Notes: generated by a model not told the origin, from the letters alone. Numbered from the stretch's first letter, positions 8,592 to 17,544 are shown. The stretch: DNA of 64,000 nucleotides from Sulfurovum sp. NBC37-1 (GCF_000010345.1 NC_009663.1:620001-684000), one strand, 5' to 3'. Program-made: numbers and translations.

Positions 8592-10121
8592 ATGATAGGA
8601 ACCATAGCAGGCGTTTCCGGTATTGCCGGAGCGGCCGTTGGGGCAGGTGCATGTTACCTGTGGCTCAAGAACAGTACCCAGAAAAAATTCGCACATTTGG
8701 AGATGGAAGCGAAGGCGAAGGCCAAAGCCATCAGTAACGAAGCTGAGCTTCTGCTGCAGGAATCCCAGATGAAGATCAAGACGAGAGAACTTGAACATGA
8801 AGCAGAATTCCAGAAACGTCTGGTACAGGTGGAAGAGCGGAACAGGGCTTTGATACTGGAGCAGAAAGCAGTGGAAAAAGAGGAAGAGGCCTTGTTACTT
8901 CTTGAACAACGTATACTAGAGAAAGAAAGTGTACTTGAGGCTCTTGAAGAGAAAAAGCAAAAGCAGATCTCCGAAACAGTAGAAAAACTGCAACATGCTG
9001 CTTCCATGACACAGGAAGAGGCTAAAGCGTATATTCTTGAAAAGGTTGAAGAACAGAGCCGCGCGGAGATTGCTTCGATAGTTCGCAGGTATGAACAACT
9101 GGCCAAGGAAGAGGGCGAGAAGAAAGCGAACTACATTCTTGCGCAGGCCACGACACGCTACGCGGGGGAATTTGCCGGTGAACGGCTCATCAATCTGGTC
9201 AACCTTCCCAGTGACGAGCACAAAGGGCGCATCATCGGTAAAGAGGGACGGAACATCAAGGCGCTTGAAATGCTTCTTGGGGTAGATATCGTGATAGATG
9301 AGACACCGGGAGTTATACTGGTCAGCTCTTTCAATCTCTACCGCAGGGCCATAGCCACACGTGTGATAGAGATATTGATTGAAGATGGCCGCATCCATCC
9401 GGGACGTATTGAAGAGGTGCATGAAAAGGTGGAAAAAGAGTTTGAAGAGAAGACTTATGAAGAGGGGGAGAACATCCTCATCGACCTGGGACTTTTCCCA
9501 ATGCACGAGGAGCTGGTGAAACTCATAGGGCGTTTGAAGTACCGTGCGAGTTACGGCCAGAATGCTTTGGCGCATACTCTTGAAGTGGCCAAACTGGCTC
9601 GGGTCATGGCGGCTGAAATGGGTGGAGACGAGAAGCTTGCCCTGCGTGCGGGACTGCTGCATGATATCGGCAAGGCCCTGACACAGGATATGGGCGGATC
9701 GCATGTGGAGATCGGTGCAGAACTGTGCAGAAGGTACAATGAGCATCCCACGGTCATCAATGCTATTTATGCCCATCATGGACATGAAGAACCGGATTCT
9801 GTAGAGAGTGCAGCGGTCTGTGCGGCAGATACGCTCAGTGCCGCACGTCCCGGCGCCAGAAGAGAAGTACTTGAGAGTTTCACCAAAAGGGTCAAGGAGA
9901 TCGAAGAGATAGCCACGTCCAAAGAGAACGTGGAAAGAGCCTATGCCATCAATGCCGGACGGGAAATACGGGTCTTTGTCAATGCAAACAGAATGAGCGA
10001 CAATGAAGCTGTTCTGCTCAGCAAAGAGATCGCCAAGGAGATTAAGGACAAGGTACAGTTTCCCGGCGAGATAAAGGTTAATGTCATTCGGGAAACAAGG
10101 GCTGTGAGTATTGCAAAATAG
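8592..10121 (+). CDS. rny: ribonuclease Y (membrane-anchored endoribonuclease)
   Basis: Starts mRNA decay by endonucleolytic cleavage at the membrane. The order of parts is typical: a short N-terminal transmembrane helix (GVSGIAGAAVGAGACYLWL), a long charged coiled coil to about residue 190, a KH domain around IIGKEGRNIKALE, and an HD domain with AHTLEVAKLARVMAAE and LLHDIGKALTQD, which carries the metal-binding His-Asp pair. The length (509 aa) is normal and the ribosome site (AAAAGG) is strong. The 81 bp upstream hold a possible bulged hairpin (GAGCGACC...GGGGTTGCCC) that may be leader structure. Confidence 0.97.
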   Translation: MIGTIAGVSGIAGAAVGAGACYLWLKNSTQKKFAHLEMEAKAKAKAISNEAELLLQESQMKIKTRELEHEAEFQKRLVQVEERNRALILEQKAVEKEEEALLLLEQRILEKESVLEALEEKKQKQISETVEKLQHAASMTQEEAKAYILEKVEEQSRAEIASIVRRYEQLAKEEGEKKANYILAQATTRYAGEFAGERLINLVNLPSDEHKGRIIGKEGRNIKALEMLLGVDIVIDETPGVILVSSFNLYRRAIATRVIEILIEDGRIHPGRIEEVHEKVEKEFEEKTYEEGENILIDLGLFPMHEELVKLIGRLKYRASYGQNALAHTLEVAKLARVMAAEMGGDEKLALRAGLLHDIGKALTQDMGGSHVEIGAELCRRYNEHPTVINAIYAHHGHEEPDSVESAAVCAADTLSAARPGARREVLESFTKRVKEIEEIATSKENVERAYAINAGREIRVFVNANRMSDNEAVLLSKEIAKEIKDKVQFPGEIKVNVIRETRAVSIAK

Positions 10122-10207
10122 CATTGCCATAGCATATAAAAAGTTATGCTAATTAAAATAATAAAAGCGTTATAATTCGGTATTAATTCAGAAATAAAGG
10201 TAAAGTT

Positions 10208-10507
10208 TTGGACAGATGTGAAGAGATCGTTGCAAATGTAAAAATGGAAGAGTGTTATGCTGGTATGAGTTTGGTATTTAACGGTGAAAGAGATGACTTG
10301 AGAAAAGAGATAGAAGATGCAATTGAAAAGATTTCCCGGAAAACCTCTCTTAAGCCACTGATATTTGACAATGAAAATACCGATAAAACACATCATGAAG
10401 CACTTTATATCGAGTTTAATGATGATGTCCAAAGAGACAGCGGTGAATTCTTCGAACTTCTGCTCAAAGAACTGCGCATTGACAAATGTGCAAATGATGT
10501 AATATAA
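10208..10507 (+). CDS. small acidic hypothetical protein
   Basis: A 99-residue protein read from a TTG, with AAAGG about seven bases upstream; a shorter form from the ATG near 10244 is possible. It is acidic, lacks a signal peptide or membrane segment, and is predicted alpha/beta (EIEDAIEKISRK; EALYIEFNDDV; FFELLLKELRIDKC). I do not recognise a family. It sits between rny and a periplasmic cyclophilin, 11 bp from the latter, in what looks like one transcript. A TATAAT-like box precedes it near 10170. Confidence 0.65.
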   Translation: MDRCEEIVANVKMEECYAGMSLVFNGERDDLRKEIEDAIEKISRKTSLKPLIFDNENTDKTHHEALYIEFNDDVQRDSGEFFELLLKELRIDKCANDVI

Positions 10508-10518
10508 AGGAAAACAGC

Positions 10519-11058
10519 ATGTATAAAAAGTTATTGATAAGCCTATTGTTGATTTGCGGGATCAATCTCTCTGCAGCAGGAAAGAAAGCACCGATCGTTG
10601 TACTTGAAACGAATGTAGGGAAGATAGAACTCAAACTCTTTCCAAAAGCGGCACCTTTGGCCGTAGAGAACTTCGTGACTCATGTGAAGAACGGATACTA
10701 CAACGGCCTGATCTTCCACCGTGTCATCAAAGGTTTCATGATCCAGGGGGGTGACCCGACAGGTACAGGAAGAGGCGGTGAGTCGATCTGGCATAAAGAG
10801 TTCAAAAACGAGTATGCTCCGAATCTGACCTTTGACAGACCTTTCCTTCTTGCCATGGCCAACCATGGTCCCAATACCAACGGAAGCCAGTTCTTCATTA
10901 CGACGGTACCGACACCACATTTGAACGGAGGCTATACGATCTTTGGTGAAGTTGTTAAAGGAAAGAAGGTGGTGCAGAAGATCGAAAATGTAACGACTTC
11001 GGCAGGTGACAGACCGATGTTTGACCAGGTCATCAAACGCGCATATATCAAAAAATAG
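10519..11058 (+). CDS. cyclophilin-type peptidyl-prolyl cis-trans isomerase, exported
   Basis: Speeds proline isomerisation during protein folding. A signal peptide (KKLLISLLLICGINLSAAG) suggests periplasmic location. Cyclophilin motifs follow: FHRVIKGFMIQGGDPTGTGRGG (the catalytic arginine lies in FHRVI) and NTNGSQFFIT, with LNGGYTIFGEV towards the end. The length (179 aa) fits a PpiA-type enzyme. Its stop is immediately followed by the cmoB start, so the two are probably translated from one message. Confidence 0.92.
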   Translation: MYKKLLISLLLICGINLSAAGKKAPIVVLETNVGKIELKLFPKAAPLAVENFVTHVKNGYYNGLIFHRVIKGFMIQGGDPTGTGRGGESIWHKEFKNEYAPNLTFDRPFLLAMANHGPNTNGSQFFITTVPTPHLNGGYTIFGEVVKGKKVVQKIENVTTSAGDRPMFDQVIKRAYIKK

Positions 11059-11964
11059 ATGAATCTCGAAACACTTCGGCAGGAGCGCCGAAAATGGCTG
11101 ACCTGGAAAAACATCGTTCCTTACCAGGAGGCGATCAAGGCATTGCCGGAGTATGATGATGTCGAAGTAAGCCTTGGCGATGTCGTTGATATCCAGATAG
11201 CGGATCTCTCTCATAAGGATGCAGAGCAGATCAGAGAGACCGCTCTTTTAATGAAACCTTGGAGAAAAGGGCCGTTCCGTATCAATGATCTTTTCATTGA
11301 TTCCGAATGGCAAAGCCAGATCAAATACAATCTGCTCGAACCCCATTTCGATCTCAAGGGCAAAGTGGTAGGGGATATAGGCTGTAATAACGGCTATTAT
11401 CTTTTCCGGATGCTTTCCCAAAAACCTGAAAAACTCATCGGCTTCGACCCTTCCGCCATCTATTATTCACAGTTCCGGTTCCTTGAGCATTTTATTAAAA
11501 GCGATATTGTGTATGAACTGCTCGGTGTCGAGCATGTGGAGTTCTACGAACACAAGTTCGATACCCTTTTTTGTCTGGGGGTTCTCTACCACCGTTCAGA
11601 CCCTGTGGCTATGCTCAAGTCACTTTTTAAAGGCCTGAACAAAGGAGGTGAACTGATACTCGATACTTTCATGATAGACGGGGAAGGGGAGATGTGCCTC
11701 ACGCCAAGGGACAGATACTCCAAGATCCCAAATATTTACTTCGTACCTACGGTGAATGCGCTGAAGAACTGGTGCCTGAGAGCCGGATTTGAAAGTGTTG
11801 AGGTACTGGAGATCATGAAGACCGACCTGAACGAACAGCGAAAGACCGAATGGATAGATACCCAGAGCCTCGAAGACTTTCTCGATCCCGACGATCCGGA
11901 AAAAACGGTTGAAGGGTATCCTGCCCCCAAGAGGGTCTATATCAAGGCTATAAAAAAAGCTTAG
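11059..11964 (+). CDS. cmoB: tRNA U34 carboxymethyltransferase CmoB
   Basis: Transfers a carboxymethyl group from carboxy-SAM to 5-hydroxyuridine at position 34 of tRNAs, giving cmo5U and widening wobble decoding. CmoB hallmarks are visible: LMKPWRKGPFRI near residue 70, IDSEWQSQIKY, the SAM-site GDIGCNNGYYLFRM, and GFDPSAIYYSQFRFLEHF. The length (301 aa) is a little shorter than in enterobacteria. The cyclophilin gene abuts its start, and its stop overlaps the convergent ABC-F gene by four bases. The partner gene cmoA is not in this window. Confidence 0.94.
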   Translation: MNLETLRQERRKWLTWKNIVPYQEAIKALPEYDDVEVSLGDVVDIQIADLSHKDAEQIRETALLMKPWRKGPFRINDLFIDSEWQSQIKYNLLEPHFDLKGKVVGDIGCNNGYYLFRMLSQKPEKLIGFDPSAIYYSQFRFLEHFIKSDIVYELLGVEHVEFYEHKFDTLFCLGVLYHRSDPVAMLKSLFKGLNKGGELILDTFMIDGEGEMCLTPRDRYSKIPNIYFVPTVNALKNWCLRAGFESVEVLEIMKTDLNEQRKTEWIDTQSLEDFLDPDDPEKTVEGYPAPKRVYIKAIKKA

Positions 11965-13910
11965 GCTTGATTCCCAAAAGACTCCGCAAGCTCCAGTACT
12001 TCCAGGTACCGTTCGCTTTTCTCATCATAGACCTTTTCAATTTTGGCAAGTTCTTCACTGAGTTTTGTCAGCCCTTTCTCCTGGTAACAATCCGGATCTC
12101 CAAGACAGGCATTCAGTTCATCCATCTTGACTTCGAGTGACTCGATCTCATCGGGGAGAATGTCGAGGTCCCTCTGGTCTTTGTAGCTGAGTTTGGTCTG
12201 TGCCTTTTTGGGAGCGGCAGTTGTCTCCTCTTTGGCTTTGGACGAAATGTCCTGCTCCATTTTTTCAAGCTCTTTTATCTCTTTTTCTATTTCGAGATAT
12301 TCCGAATAACTCTGATAGGACTCTTCGATAACACCGTTGCCTTTGAAAATATAGAGCTTGGAAGCGATCTTGTCGACGAAATAGCGGTCATGTGAAACGA
12401 AGATAAGCGCACCTGGGAAATTGAGTAGCTGTTCTTCGAGGATATTGATGGTCTGGATGTCCAGGTCATTGGTCGGCTCATCGAGGATGAGGCAGTCCAC
12501 ATTTTTGGTAAAGAGCAGGGCAAGTGCAACACGGTTCTTCTCCCCGCCGCTCAGCTGTGAGATCTTTTTGCCGAGGAATTCTTCGGGAAAGAGAAAAAGC
12601 TTCAGGTAAGCAAAGACATGCATATGCTTGCCTCTGACATCGATGGAATCGCCTCCGTCCGGACAGAAGGTACCGATGAGCGTTTCATCATTATTGAGCA
12701 TTTCCCTGTGCTGGTCGAAATAGCCGATGGTGAAATCTCCTTTTTTAATACTGCCGCTGTCGGGTTTGATGCGCCCGAGCAGCAGTCTGAGCAGTGTTGA
12801 TTTACCTGCACCGTTGACACCGACGATGGCGATCTTGTCCCGCTGGAGGATACGTGTGCTAAAGTTGACGATAAGCCTTTTGTCGGCGATGGTGTAATTT
12901 AAATTCTCGATCTCGAAGAGCATCTTCTTTTTGCCGACACTCTTTTCGCGGTTGAAATGTTTCTTTTCCCGTTCGAGTTCAAGCTGCATTTTACGGATGA
13001 GGGTAGGGTTGCTTTTTGCCTGGTCGCGCAGTTCGAAGACACGCCTTTTTCTACCCTGATTGCGTTTTTCCCTCGCACGTACACTTTTCCCCAGCCATTC
13101 CTCTTCATGCTTGAGCAGTTTGAGCAGGTTCTCATGTTGTTTTGCCAGCGACTGCATGCGCGCCTCTTTCTGCTCCAGGTAGTCGCGGTAACCTCCTCTG
13201 TAGGAGACGAGTTTCCGGTTCTCCACTTCTATGACACGTGTGGCGATGGTATCGATGAAATGCCTGTCGTGGGAGATGAAGAGCAGGGTGAACTTCTCTT
13301 TGAGGAGGATCTCTTCAAGGAATTCCACCATATAGACATCGAGATGGTTGGTCGGTTCATCCAGCAGCAGGACTTCGGGTTTTTTCAAAATAAGCGAGGC
13401 CAGTGCGACGCGGCGCTGTTCCCCTCCCGAAAGCGAGATGACAAGACGGTTCTCATACTCTTTGAGTTTGAACTCCTGCAGTACCCGTTCTATCTTGTCG
13501 TCCAGGCTCCAGGCATTGTGGTGGTCGAGGTAGGCAGTGATTTTTTCAAACTTTTCCAAAAGCTGTTTGTCTTCAAAGTTCTCAGCAACCTGCAAAGAAA
13601 GCATATCATACTGCTCTTTTGCCTCTTTGAGTTCTGTCAGTTCATTCTCTATGGCTTCTTTGACATTGAGGGCAGGGTCAAATACAGGCTGCTGGGAAAG
13701 CATCTCTATCTGAATGGAACGGTCGATGATCCTCTTGCCGTCCGTAGGTTCTTCTTCTCCCAGTGCGATCTTCATCAGGGTCGATTTCCCGCAGCCGTTC
13801 TTTCCGACGATAGCGACCCTCTCGCCTTCATTGAGGTGAAAATCAACACCGTCGAGAAGCATTTTGACATCGTACTGCTTTTTGATATCGAAAAGATCGA
13901 TGAGTGCCAT
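11961..13910 (-). CDS. ABC-F family ATP-binding protein (Uup/EttA-like)
   Basis: Soluble tandem-ABC ATPase of the ABC-F group, which acts on ribosomes rather than as a transporter. Two nucleotide-binding domains are present: Walker A GKNGCGKSTL with signature SLSGGEQRR and LLDEPTNHLD, then GVNGAGKSTL, QLSGGEKNR and ILDEPTNDLD. Between them lies a charged linker (EEWLGKSVRAREKRNQGRKRR). The C-terminus is a coiled coil (YKDQRDLDILPDEIESLEVK), which is typical of Uup. The length is 649 aa. Uup is favoured over EttA because of this coiled coil, but the subgroup is an inference. Confidence 0.9.
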   Translation of the reverse strand: MALIDLFDIKKQYDVKMLLDGVDFHLNEGERVAIVGKNGCGKSTLMKIALGEEEPTDGKRIIDRSIQIEMLSQQPVFDPALNVKEAIENELTELKEAKEQYDMLSLQVAENFEDKQLLEKFEKITAYLDHHNAWSLDDKIERVLQEFKLKEYENRLVISLSGGEQRRVALASLILKKPEVLLLDEPTNHLDVYMVEFLEEILLKEKFTLLFISHDRHFIDTIATRVIEVENRKLVSYRGGYRDYLEQKEARMQSLAKQHENLLKLLKHEEEWLGKSVRAREKRNQGRKRRVFELRDQAKSNPTLIRKMQLELEREKKHFNREKSVGKKKMLFEIENLNYTIADKRLIVNFSTRILQRDKIAIVGVNGAGKSTLLRLLLGRIKPDSGSIKKGDFTIGYFDQHREMLNNDETLIGTFCPDGGDSIDVRGKHMHVFAYLKLFLFPEEFLGKKISQLSGGEKNRVALALLFTKNVDCLILDEPTNDLDIQTINILEEQLLNFPGALIFVSHDRYFVDKIASKLYIFKGNGVIEESYQSYSEYLEIEKEIKELEKMEQDISSKAKEETTAAPKKAQTKLSYKDQRDLDILPDEIESLEVKMDELNACLGDPDCYQEKGLTKLSEELAKIEKVYDEKSERYLEVLELAESFGNQA

Positions 13911-13986
13911 GGATAAAACCTTTTTTTGTGAAATTATACTCTTTTAAGGCTTGCTAAAGTCCATCGTGATATATTGTGCTTTTCGT

Positions 13987-14044
13987 GGAAGTGAAAACTT
14001 TAGTTTCACTATTGCGTTCGGATGGGACTGAAGTTTCCATTTCC
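13987..14044. repeat. palindromic interspersed element, copy 2
   Basis: A 58-bp imperfect palindrome upstream of the M48 protease gene. The left arm begins GGAAGTGAAAACTTTAG (13987) and the right arm ends AAGTTTCCATTTCC (14044). The left arm also contains a smaller dyad, GTGAAA...TTTCAC. It shares the left arm with the copy at 6269. The element ends 21 bp before the protease start codon, so it probably lies in the 5' untranslated region. Confidence 0.75.
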
Positions 14045-14065
14045 ATTTTTTACCAAAGGAACACT

Positions 14066-15349
14066 ATGCTGGAAATCATTGTCGGACTCTATACACTTTA
14101 TACGTTGATGAAACTCTATATCTCGTTTATGCAGGTAGGGTATATCAATCAGGAAAAACGAAAAGACCCTGTTCTGATGCCGGCAGGAAAATACCTTGTG
14201 GCAGCAAATTATGCTGTAGCAAAAGAGAAGCTCGGGATCATCGAAACCTTTGTGGACTATCTGATGTTCCTCTGGTGGGTATTTGCAGGGTTTGCATGGC
14301 TCTCATCACTGTTTCAGGTAGATGGCGGTGTGACGAGTTCGGTCTTTTTCCTTTTTGGTTTCGTTGCGGTGAACTATGTCGTCGGGCTGCCCTTTTCTCT
14401 CTATCAGACCTTCAAGATCGATGAAGATTTCGGTTTCAACAAAATGACGCCAAAAACGTTCATTGTCGATGCCCTCAAGTCGGCAGGACTTTTCATTGTG
14501 CTTGGCGGGGCTGTCTTCGCCGTGCTGGCCTGGATCATCTCTTTGTACGAGACATGGTGGCTCTGGGGATTCATCCTGATGTTCGCTATCGCTGTGGCGG
14601 CCAACCTTCTCATGCCGTTCTTCATGGGGCTTTTCAACAAGTTCTCTCCACTTGAAGAAGGGGAGCTCAAAGATGCCATCGTGGAACTGATGCAGAAAGC
14701 AGGGTTGAAAAGTGACGGGATATTCGTCATGGATGCAAGCAAGCGAGACAGCAGACTCAATGCCTTTTTCGGCGGACTTGGCAAGAGCAAAAGGGTGGTA
14801 CTTTACGATACGCTGCTCGACAAACTGAACAAAAAAGAGCTGCTTGCCGTTCTGGGGCATGAACTGGGACATTTTTCACACGGTGATATCTGGAAGAATA
14901 TCGCATTGATGGGACTGCTTCTTTTCATCGCTTTCTATCTCTTTGGGCACCTGCCGGAGTCATTGTTCATACAGATGGGTGTTTCTCCCTATCCCGGTGT
15001 TCAGATAGCCATGCTGATGCTGCTGCTTCCTCTGCTGAGCTTCATTTTCACCCCGTTCATGTCCTATGTCAGCCGTCACAATGAGTATGCGGCTGATGAG
15101 TACGGTTCGCAGATGGGAGGTAAAGAGAATCTTGTCTCTGCTTTGCTCAAACTCATTACTGAGAATAAAGCATTTCCCAAATCACATCCGCTGGTAATCT
15201 TTTTCTATCATACCCATCCGCCTGTTATCGAACGTCTAAAAGAGCTTGGGTATGATGCCAGTAATGTAGTGATTGAAGAGGAGAAGAGAGAAGAGCCATC
15301 CTTGCCAAATGACGGGATCTTTGCTTATATGAATAAAGAGAACCTCTAA
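14066..15349 (+). CDS. M48 family membrane metalloprotease (Ste24/CAAX protease 1-like)
   Basis: Integral membrane zinc protease, probably involved in membrane protein quality control as HtpX and YhfN-type proteins are. I take the ATG at 14066 (MLEIIVGLYTLY) because AAAGGA lies six bases upstream; the longer reading from 13976 would run through a repeat element. The protein has several membrane segments, the zinc motif LGHELGHFSHGD, and the third ligand region NEYAADEYGSQMGG, all in Ste24 order. It is about 427 residues. It stands alone and is convergent with a thioesterase-like gene. Confidence 0.92.
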   Translation: MLEIIVGLYTLYTLMKLYISFMQVGYINQEKRKDPVLMPAGKYLVAANYAVAKEKLGIIETFVDYLMFLWWVFAGFAWLSSLFQVDGGVTSSVFFLFGFVAVNYVVGLPFSLYQTFKIDEDFGFNKMTPKTFIVDALKSAGLFIVLGGAVFAVLAWIISLYETWWLWGFILMFAIAVAANLLMPFFMGLFNKFSPLEEGELKDAIVELMQKAGLKSDGIFVMDASKRDSRLNAFFGGLGKSKRVVLYDTLLDKLNKKELLAVLGHELGHFSHGDIWKNIALMGLLLFIAFYLFGHLPESLFIQMGVSPYPGVQIAMLMLLLPLLSFIFTPFMSYVSRHNEYAADEYGSQMGGKENLVSALLKLITENKAFPKSHPLVIFFYHTHPPVIERLKELGYDASNVVIEEEKREEPSLPNDGIFAYMNKENL

Positions 15350-15368
15350 AGAAGAGAAGTAGTTGTAA

Positions 15369-15923
15369 TTATGCCTTCTCATCCAATCTTGCCTGTACGA
15401 ACCAGGTGATGTGCGCTTCGCTGGTGAGGGTGTCGTCGATGTCTCTTATTTCAACCCTGATCTGAAGCAGTGCTCTTCCTTTTTTCCCGAACTGTATTTT
15501 GAACTTTTCAATAGCCTTATCATCTACAAAGGAGTGGGCTGTTATCTTCTGTGCAGCCGGTTTTTTGTATTTGATCTGTGCATCTCTGACAAGCGGTATG
15601 ACCTTTTGTTCCAGTTCGGGGAAAAGGCTTTGCAGGCGCATACCGCTCTCCGTTTCGGCTAAAGTGAACTGCGCGGCAGCGTGAATGGTCTCAACATGGT
15701 TGCAGACATTTTTCTTCAGATCCAAAGAGAGTACTTCTTCTTTTTCTTTGATGCCTATGAACCTAACAAAAGGAATGTCGGTCGCATTGATGAACCCCTC
15801 TTCGAGATATCGGATACTTGCTTTGTCTGTGAGGAATCTTTTTACAAAAGAATCCTTGACCTTCTGCAGCAATCTGTTCTTTGGAAATTGCTTTGGAAAT
15901 TGGGGGAACTGGTAGGTAGTCAT
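15369..15923 (-). CDS. hotdog-fold thioesterase-like protein (DUF4442-type)
   Basis: A 184-residue protein that resembles the DUF4442/PaaI-like hotdog thioesterases. The central NHVETIHAAAQFTLAETESG corresponds to the active-site helix of the family (N-H-x-x-T-x-H-A), followed by strands IKYKKPAAQKITA and RALLQIRVEIRDIDD. The N-terminal 40 residues form an additional basic helix. The likely reaction is hydrolysis of an acyl-CoA or acyl-ACP, but the substrate cannot be read from the sequence. It is convergent with the M48 protease gene and divergent from prmC. Confidence 0.7.
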   Translation of the reverse strand: MTTYQFPQFPKQFPKNRLLQKVKDSFVKRFLTDKASIRYLEEGFINATDIPFVRFIGIKEKEEVLSLDLKKNVCNHVETIHAAAQFTLAETESGMRLQSLFPELEQKVIPLVRDAQIKYKKPAAQKITAHSFVDDKAIEKFKIQFGKKGRALLQIRVEIRDIDDTLTSEAHITWFVQARLDEKA

Positions 15924-16045
15924 GGGTACTGCCTTTGGGTTGGTCTCCTCAAATGGAGAGTGAAGCGTATCTCAATTAGAAGTAGCCTAAAGAGACCAGC
16001 GAATTTTAATAAACCATTATACTATAGTATATTAAAGGTAAATCG

Positions 16046-16894
16046 ATGTATAACTTCAGAATGAACGGACAAACGATAATAAAAGAGGGATTGGCATGGG
16101 CAAGGGCGCAACTTGAAAAGAGTTGTGATCGGCCGCAGTTCGAAGCAGAACTGCTTTTAGCTCATCACCTCCAAAAAGACCGAATGTATCTTGTGACACA
16201 TGACAATGACGTGATGGAGGATCCGGAAAGCTACAGGCATCTTGTTGAACGGCGTGCTGCCAACGAGCCCTATGAGTACATTGTAGGGAGTGCCAGTTTT
16301 TACGACCTGCACCTTGAAGTGGAGAAAGGAGTGTTGGTCCCAAGGCCTGAAACGGAGATCCTCATAGACCTAGTTGCTGGGATCATTGAGGAAGAAAAGA
16401 TAAGCAGGATCGCCGAGATCGGTGTGGGTTCGGGTGCCATCTCCATTGTCTTGGCGCGAAAATTCCCCGAATTGAACATTGTCGCCACCGATATTTCGGA
16501 AATACCGATCAAAGTGGCCCGGAAGAATATCGAAACCTTTGGACTGGAGAAACAGATAGAGCTGCGAAGATCCAACCTGATAGATGAAGTAGATGAAAGG
16601 GTGGAGCTTGTGGTATCGAATCCTCCCTATATCGCAGAGGGTTTTCTGCTTGAATCCAATGTTGTGGACTATGAACCCAAAGAGGCGCTTTTTGGAGGAC
16701 GTGTCGGCGATGAACTGCTCAAACAGATCATTTTGGATGTCAAAGAAAAAGGGATCCGGTGGCTTGCCTGCGAGATGGGATACGACCAGAAAGAACCCAT
16801 CGCTTCTTTTGTTAAAGAAATTGGAGTACAATCCATAAAATTTTACAAAGACCTTGTCGGATTTGACAGAGGGTTCATCATTAAGTTCACGTAG
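16046..16894 (+). CDS. prmC: release factor glutamine N5-methyltransferase PrmC (HemK)
   Basis: Methylates the glutamine of the GGQ motif in RF1 and RF2, which speeds peptide release. The diagnostic NPPY motif (VVSNPPYIAEG) and the SAM site EIGVGSGAISIVLAR are present, together with VLVPRPETEILID. AAAGG eight bases ahead supports the ATG at 16046. The stop codon TAG (16892-16894) forms the first bases of a palindromic GTAGGGTGC element, so the repeat abuts or supplies the end of the gene. Confidence 0.95.
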   Translation: MYNFRMNGQTIIKEGLAWARAQLEKSCDRPQFEAELLLAHHLQKDRMYLVTHDNDVMEDPESYRHLVERRAANEPYEYIVGSASFYDLHLEVEKGVLVPRPETEILIDLVAGIIEEEKISRIAEIGVGSGAISIVLARKFPELNIVATDISEIPIKVARKNIETFGLEKQIELRRSNLIDEVDERVELVVSNPPYIAEGFLLESNVVDYEPKEALFGGRVGDELLKQIILDVKEKGIRWLACEMGYDQKEPIASFVKEIGVQSIKFYKDLVGFDRGFIIKFT

Positions 16895-16911
16895 GGTGCG
16901 TACCACGCACC
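16891..16911. repeat. GTAGGGTGC palindrome at the prmC 3' end
   Basis: The sequence GTAGGGTGCGTACCACGCACC contains a perfect 7-bp stem GGTGCGT/ACGCACC with a 3-base loop (16895-16911). It overlaps the prmC stop and could form its transcript end, though no T-run follows. It belongs with the related elements at 17459 and 46806. Confidence 0.75.
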
Positions 16912-16976
16912 GTTAAAAGAAATTGGCATACTGCAAAAACTTATGCCAAAAGGCCAAACACAAAAGGAAATTACAA

Positions 16977-17456
16977 ATGAACAAATATTTCAGAATCGCC
17001 ACAATGGCATATCTCATTTTACTGACAGCCACGCTGGGTGCCGGGCTTTACGCCGGGATCGTCGTTGCACCAGTGACCTTTCATACGGAGCAGTGGCTGG
17101 GCGGTGAAGTGCTGAGCCATTACCAGGAAGGGCTCATTATGACGCAGAACTTTGTAAGACTCTCCTATCTGGTGAATTTCATGTTGATCGTTGTGGCGTT
17201 GTATGAAGGGTACAAATACAAAAAGTTTGAGAGAGATACCATCACGCAGGTAGCGACTTTCTTTGTTTTTGCTACAGGGTTGCTTTTCTCACAGTACTAT
17301 ATACCGGATATCCTGACCATGCAGATGGCAGGGGAAGAGATGACCAAGTCGGCAGCCTTTCTCAATATGCATAAAGGCAGTGAGATCAACTTCAAGATCT
17401 TCTCGTTGGCTTTGCTGGTGCTGATTGTCAGAAATATGCAAAAGGCATGTAAATAA
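16977..17456 (+). CDS. DUF4149 family membrane protein
   Basis: A 159-residue integral membrane protein with about four hydrophobic segments: AYLILLTATLGAGLYAGIVV, YLVNFMLIVVALYEG, VATFFVFATGLLFSQYYI and FKIFSLALLVLIVRNM. The pattern GAGLYAGIVVAPVTFH followed by a conserved asparagine-rich second segment matches the DUF4149 family, which has no known function. I use the ATG at 16977 because AAAGGA sits about eight bases upstream; the longer reading starts in a repeat-flanked region. Palindromic GTAGGGTGC elements flank the gene on both sides. Confidence 0.8.
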   Translation: MNKYFRIATMAYLILLTATLGAGLYAGIVVAPVTFHTEQWLGGEVLSHYQEGLIMTQNFVRLSYLVNFMLIVVALYEGYKYKKFERDTITQVATFFVFATGLLFSQYYIPDILTMQMAGEEMTKSAAFLNMHKGSEINFKIFSLALLVLIVRNMQKACK

Positions 17457-17458
17457 CA

Positions 17459-17534
17459 TGTAGGGTGCTGTGCCCCCACAGCACCAATAAAAATATGCTA
17501 AGCAAAAGGTGCTGTCAGGAGACAGCACCCTACA
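17459..17534. repeat. twin-hairpin element of two inverted GTAGGGTGC units
   Basis: Two copies of one hairpin unit in inverted orientation. The outer arms TGTAGGGTGCTGT (17459-17471) and ACAGCACCCTACA (17522-17534) form a perfect 13-bp inverted repeat. Each half also folds alone: GGTGCTGT-gccccc-ACAGCACC (17464-17485) and GGTGCTGT-caggag-ACAGCACC (17508-17529). This is the layout of paired REP units. The element lies between the DUF4149 gene and the glycosylase gene and ends within the latter's ribosome site region. Confidence 0.88.
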
Positions 17535-17544
17535 GGAGATACAA

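Noticed and set aside
8916-10130. 404-codon minus-strand frame opposite rny
   Set aside because: It mirrors the rny coding sequence and shows no family pattern; it is a by-product of rny codon use.
13976-14065. N-terminal extension of the M48 protease from a GTG
   Set aside because: It would run through the palindromic repeat and has no ribosome site; the ATG at 14066 has AAAGGA and matches the family start.
17509-17544. Longer start for the deoxyinosine glycosylase
   Set aside because: The GTG at 17509 lies inside a hairpin of the repeat element; the TTG at 17545 has a proper AGGAG.
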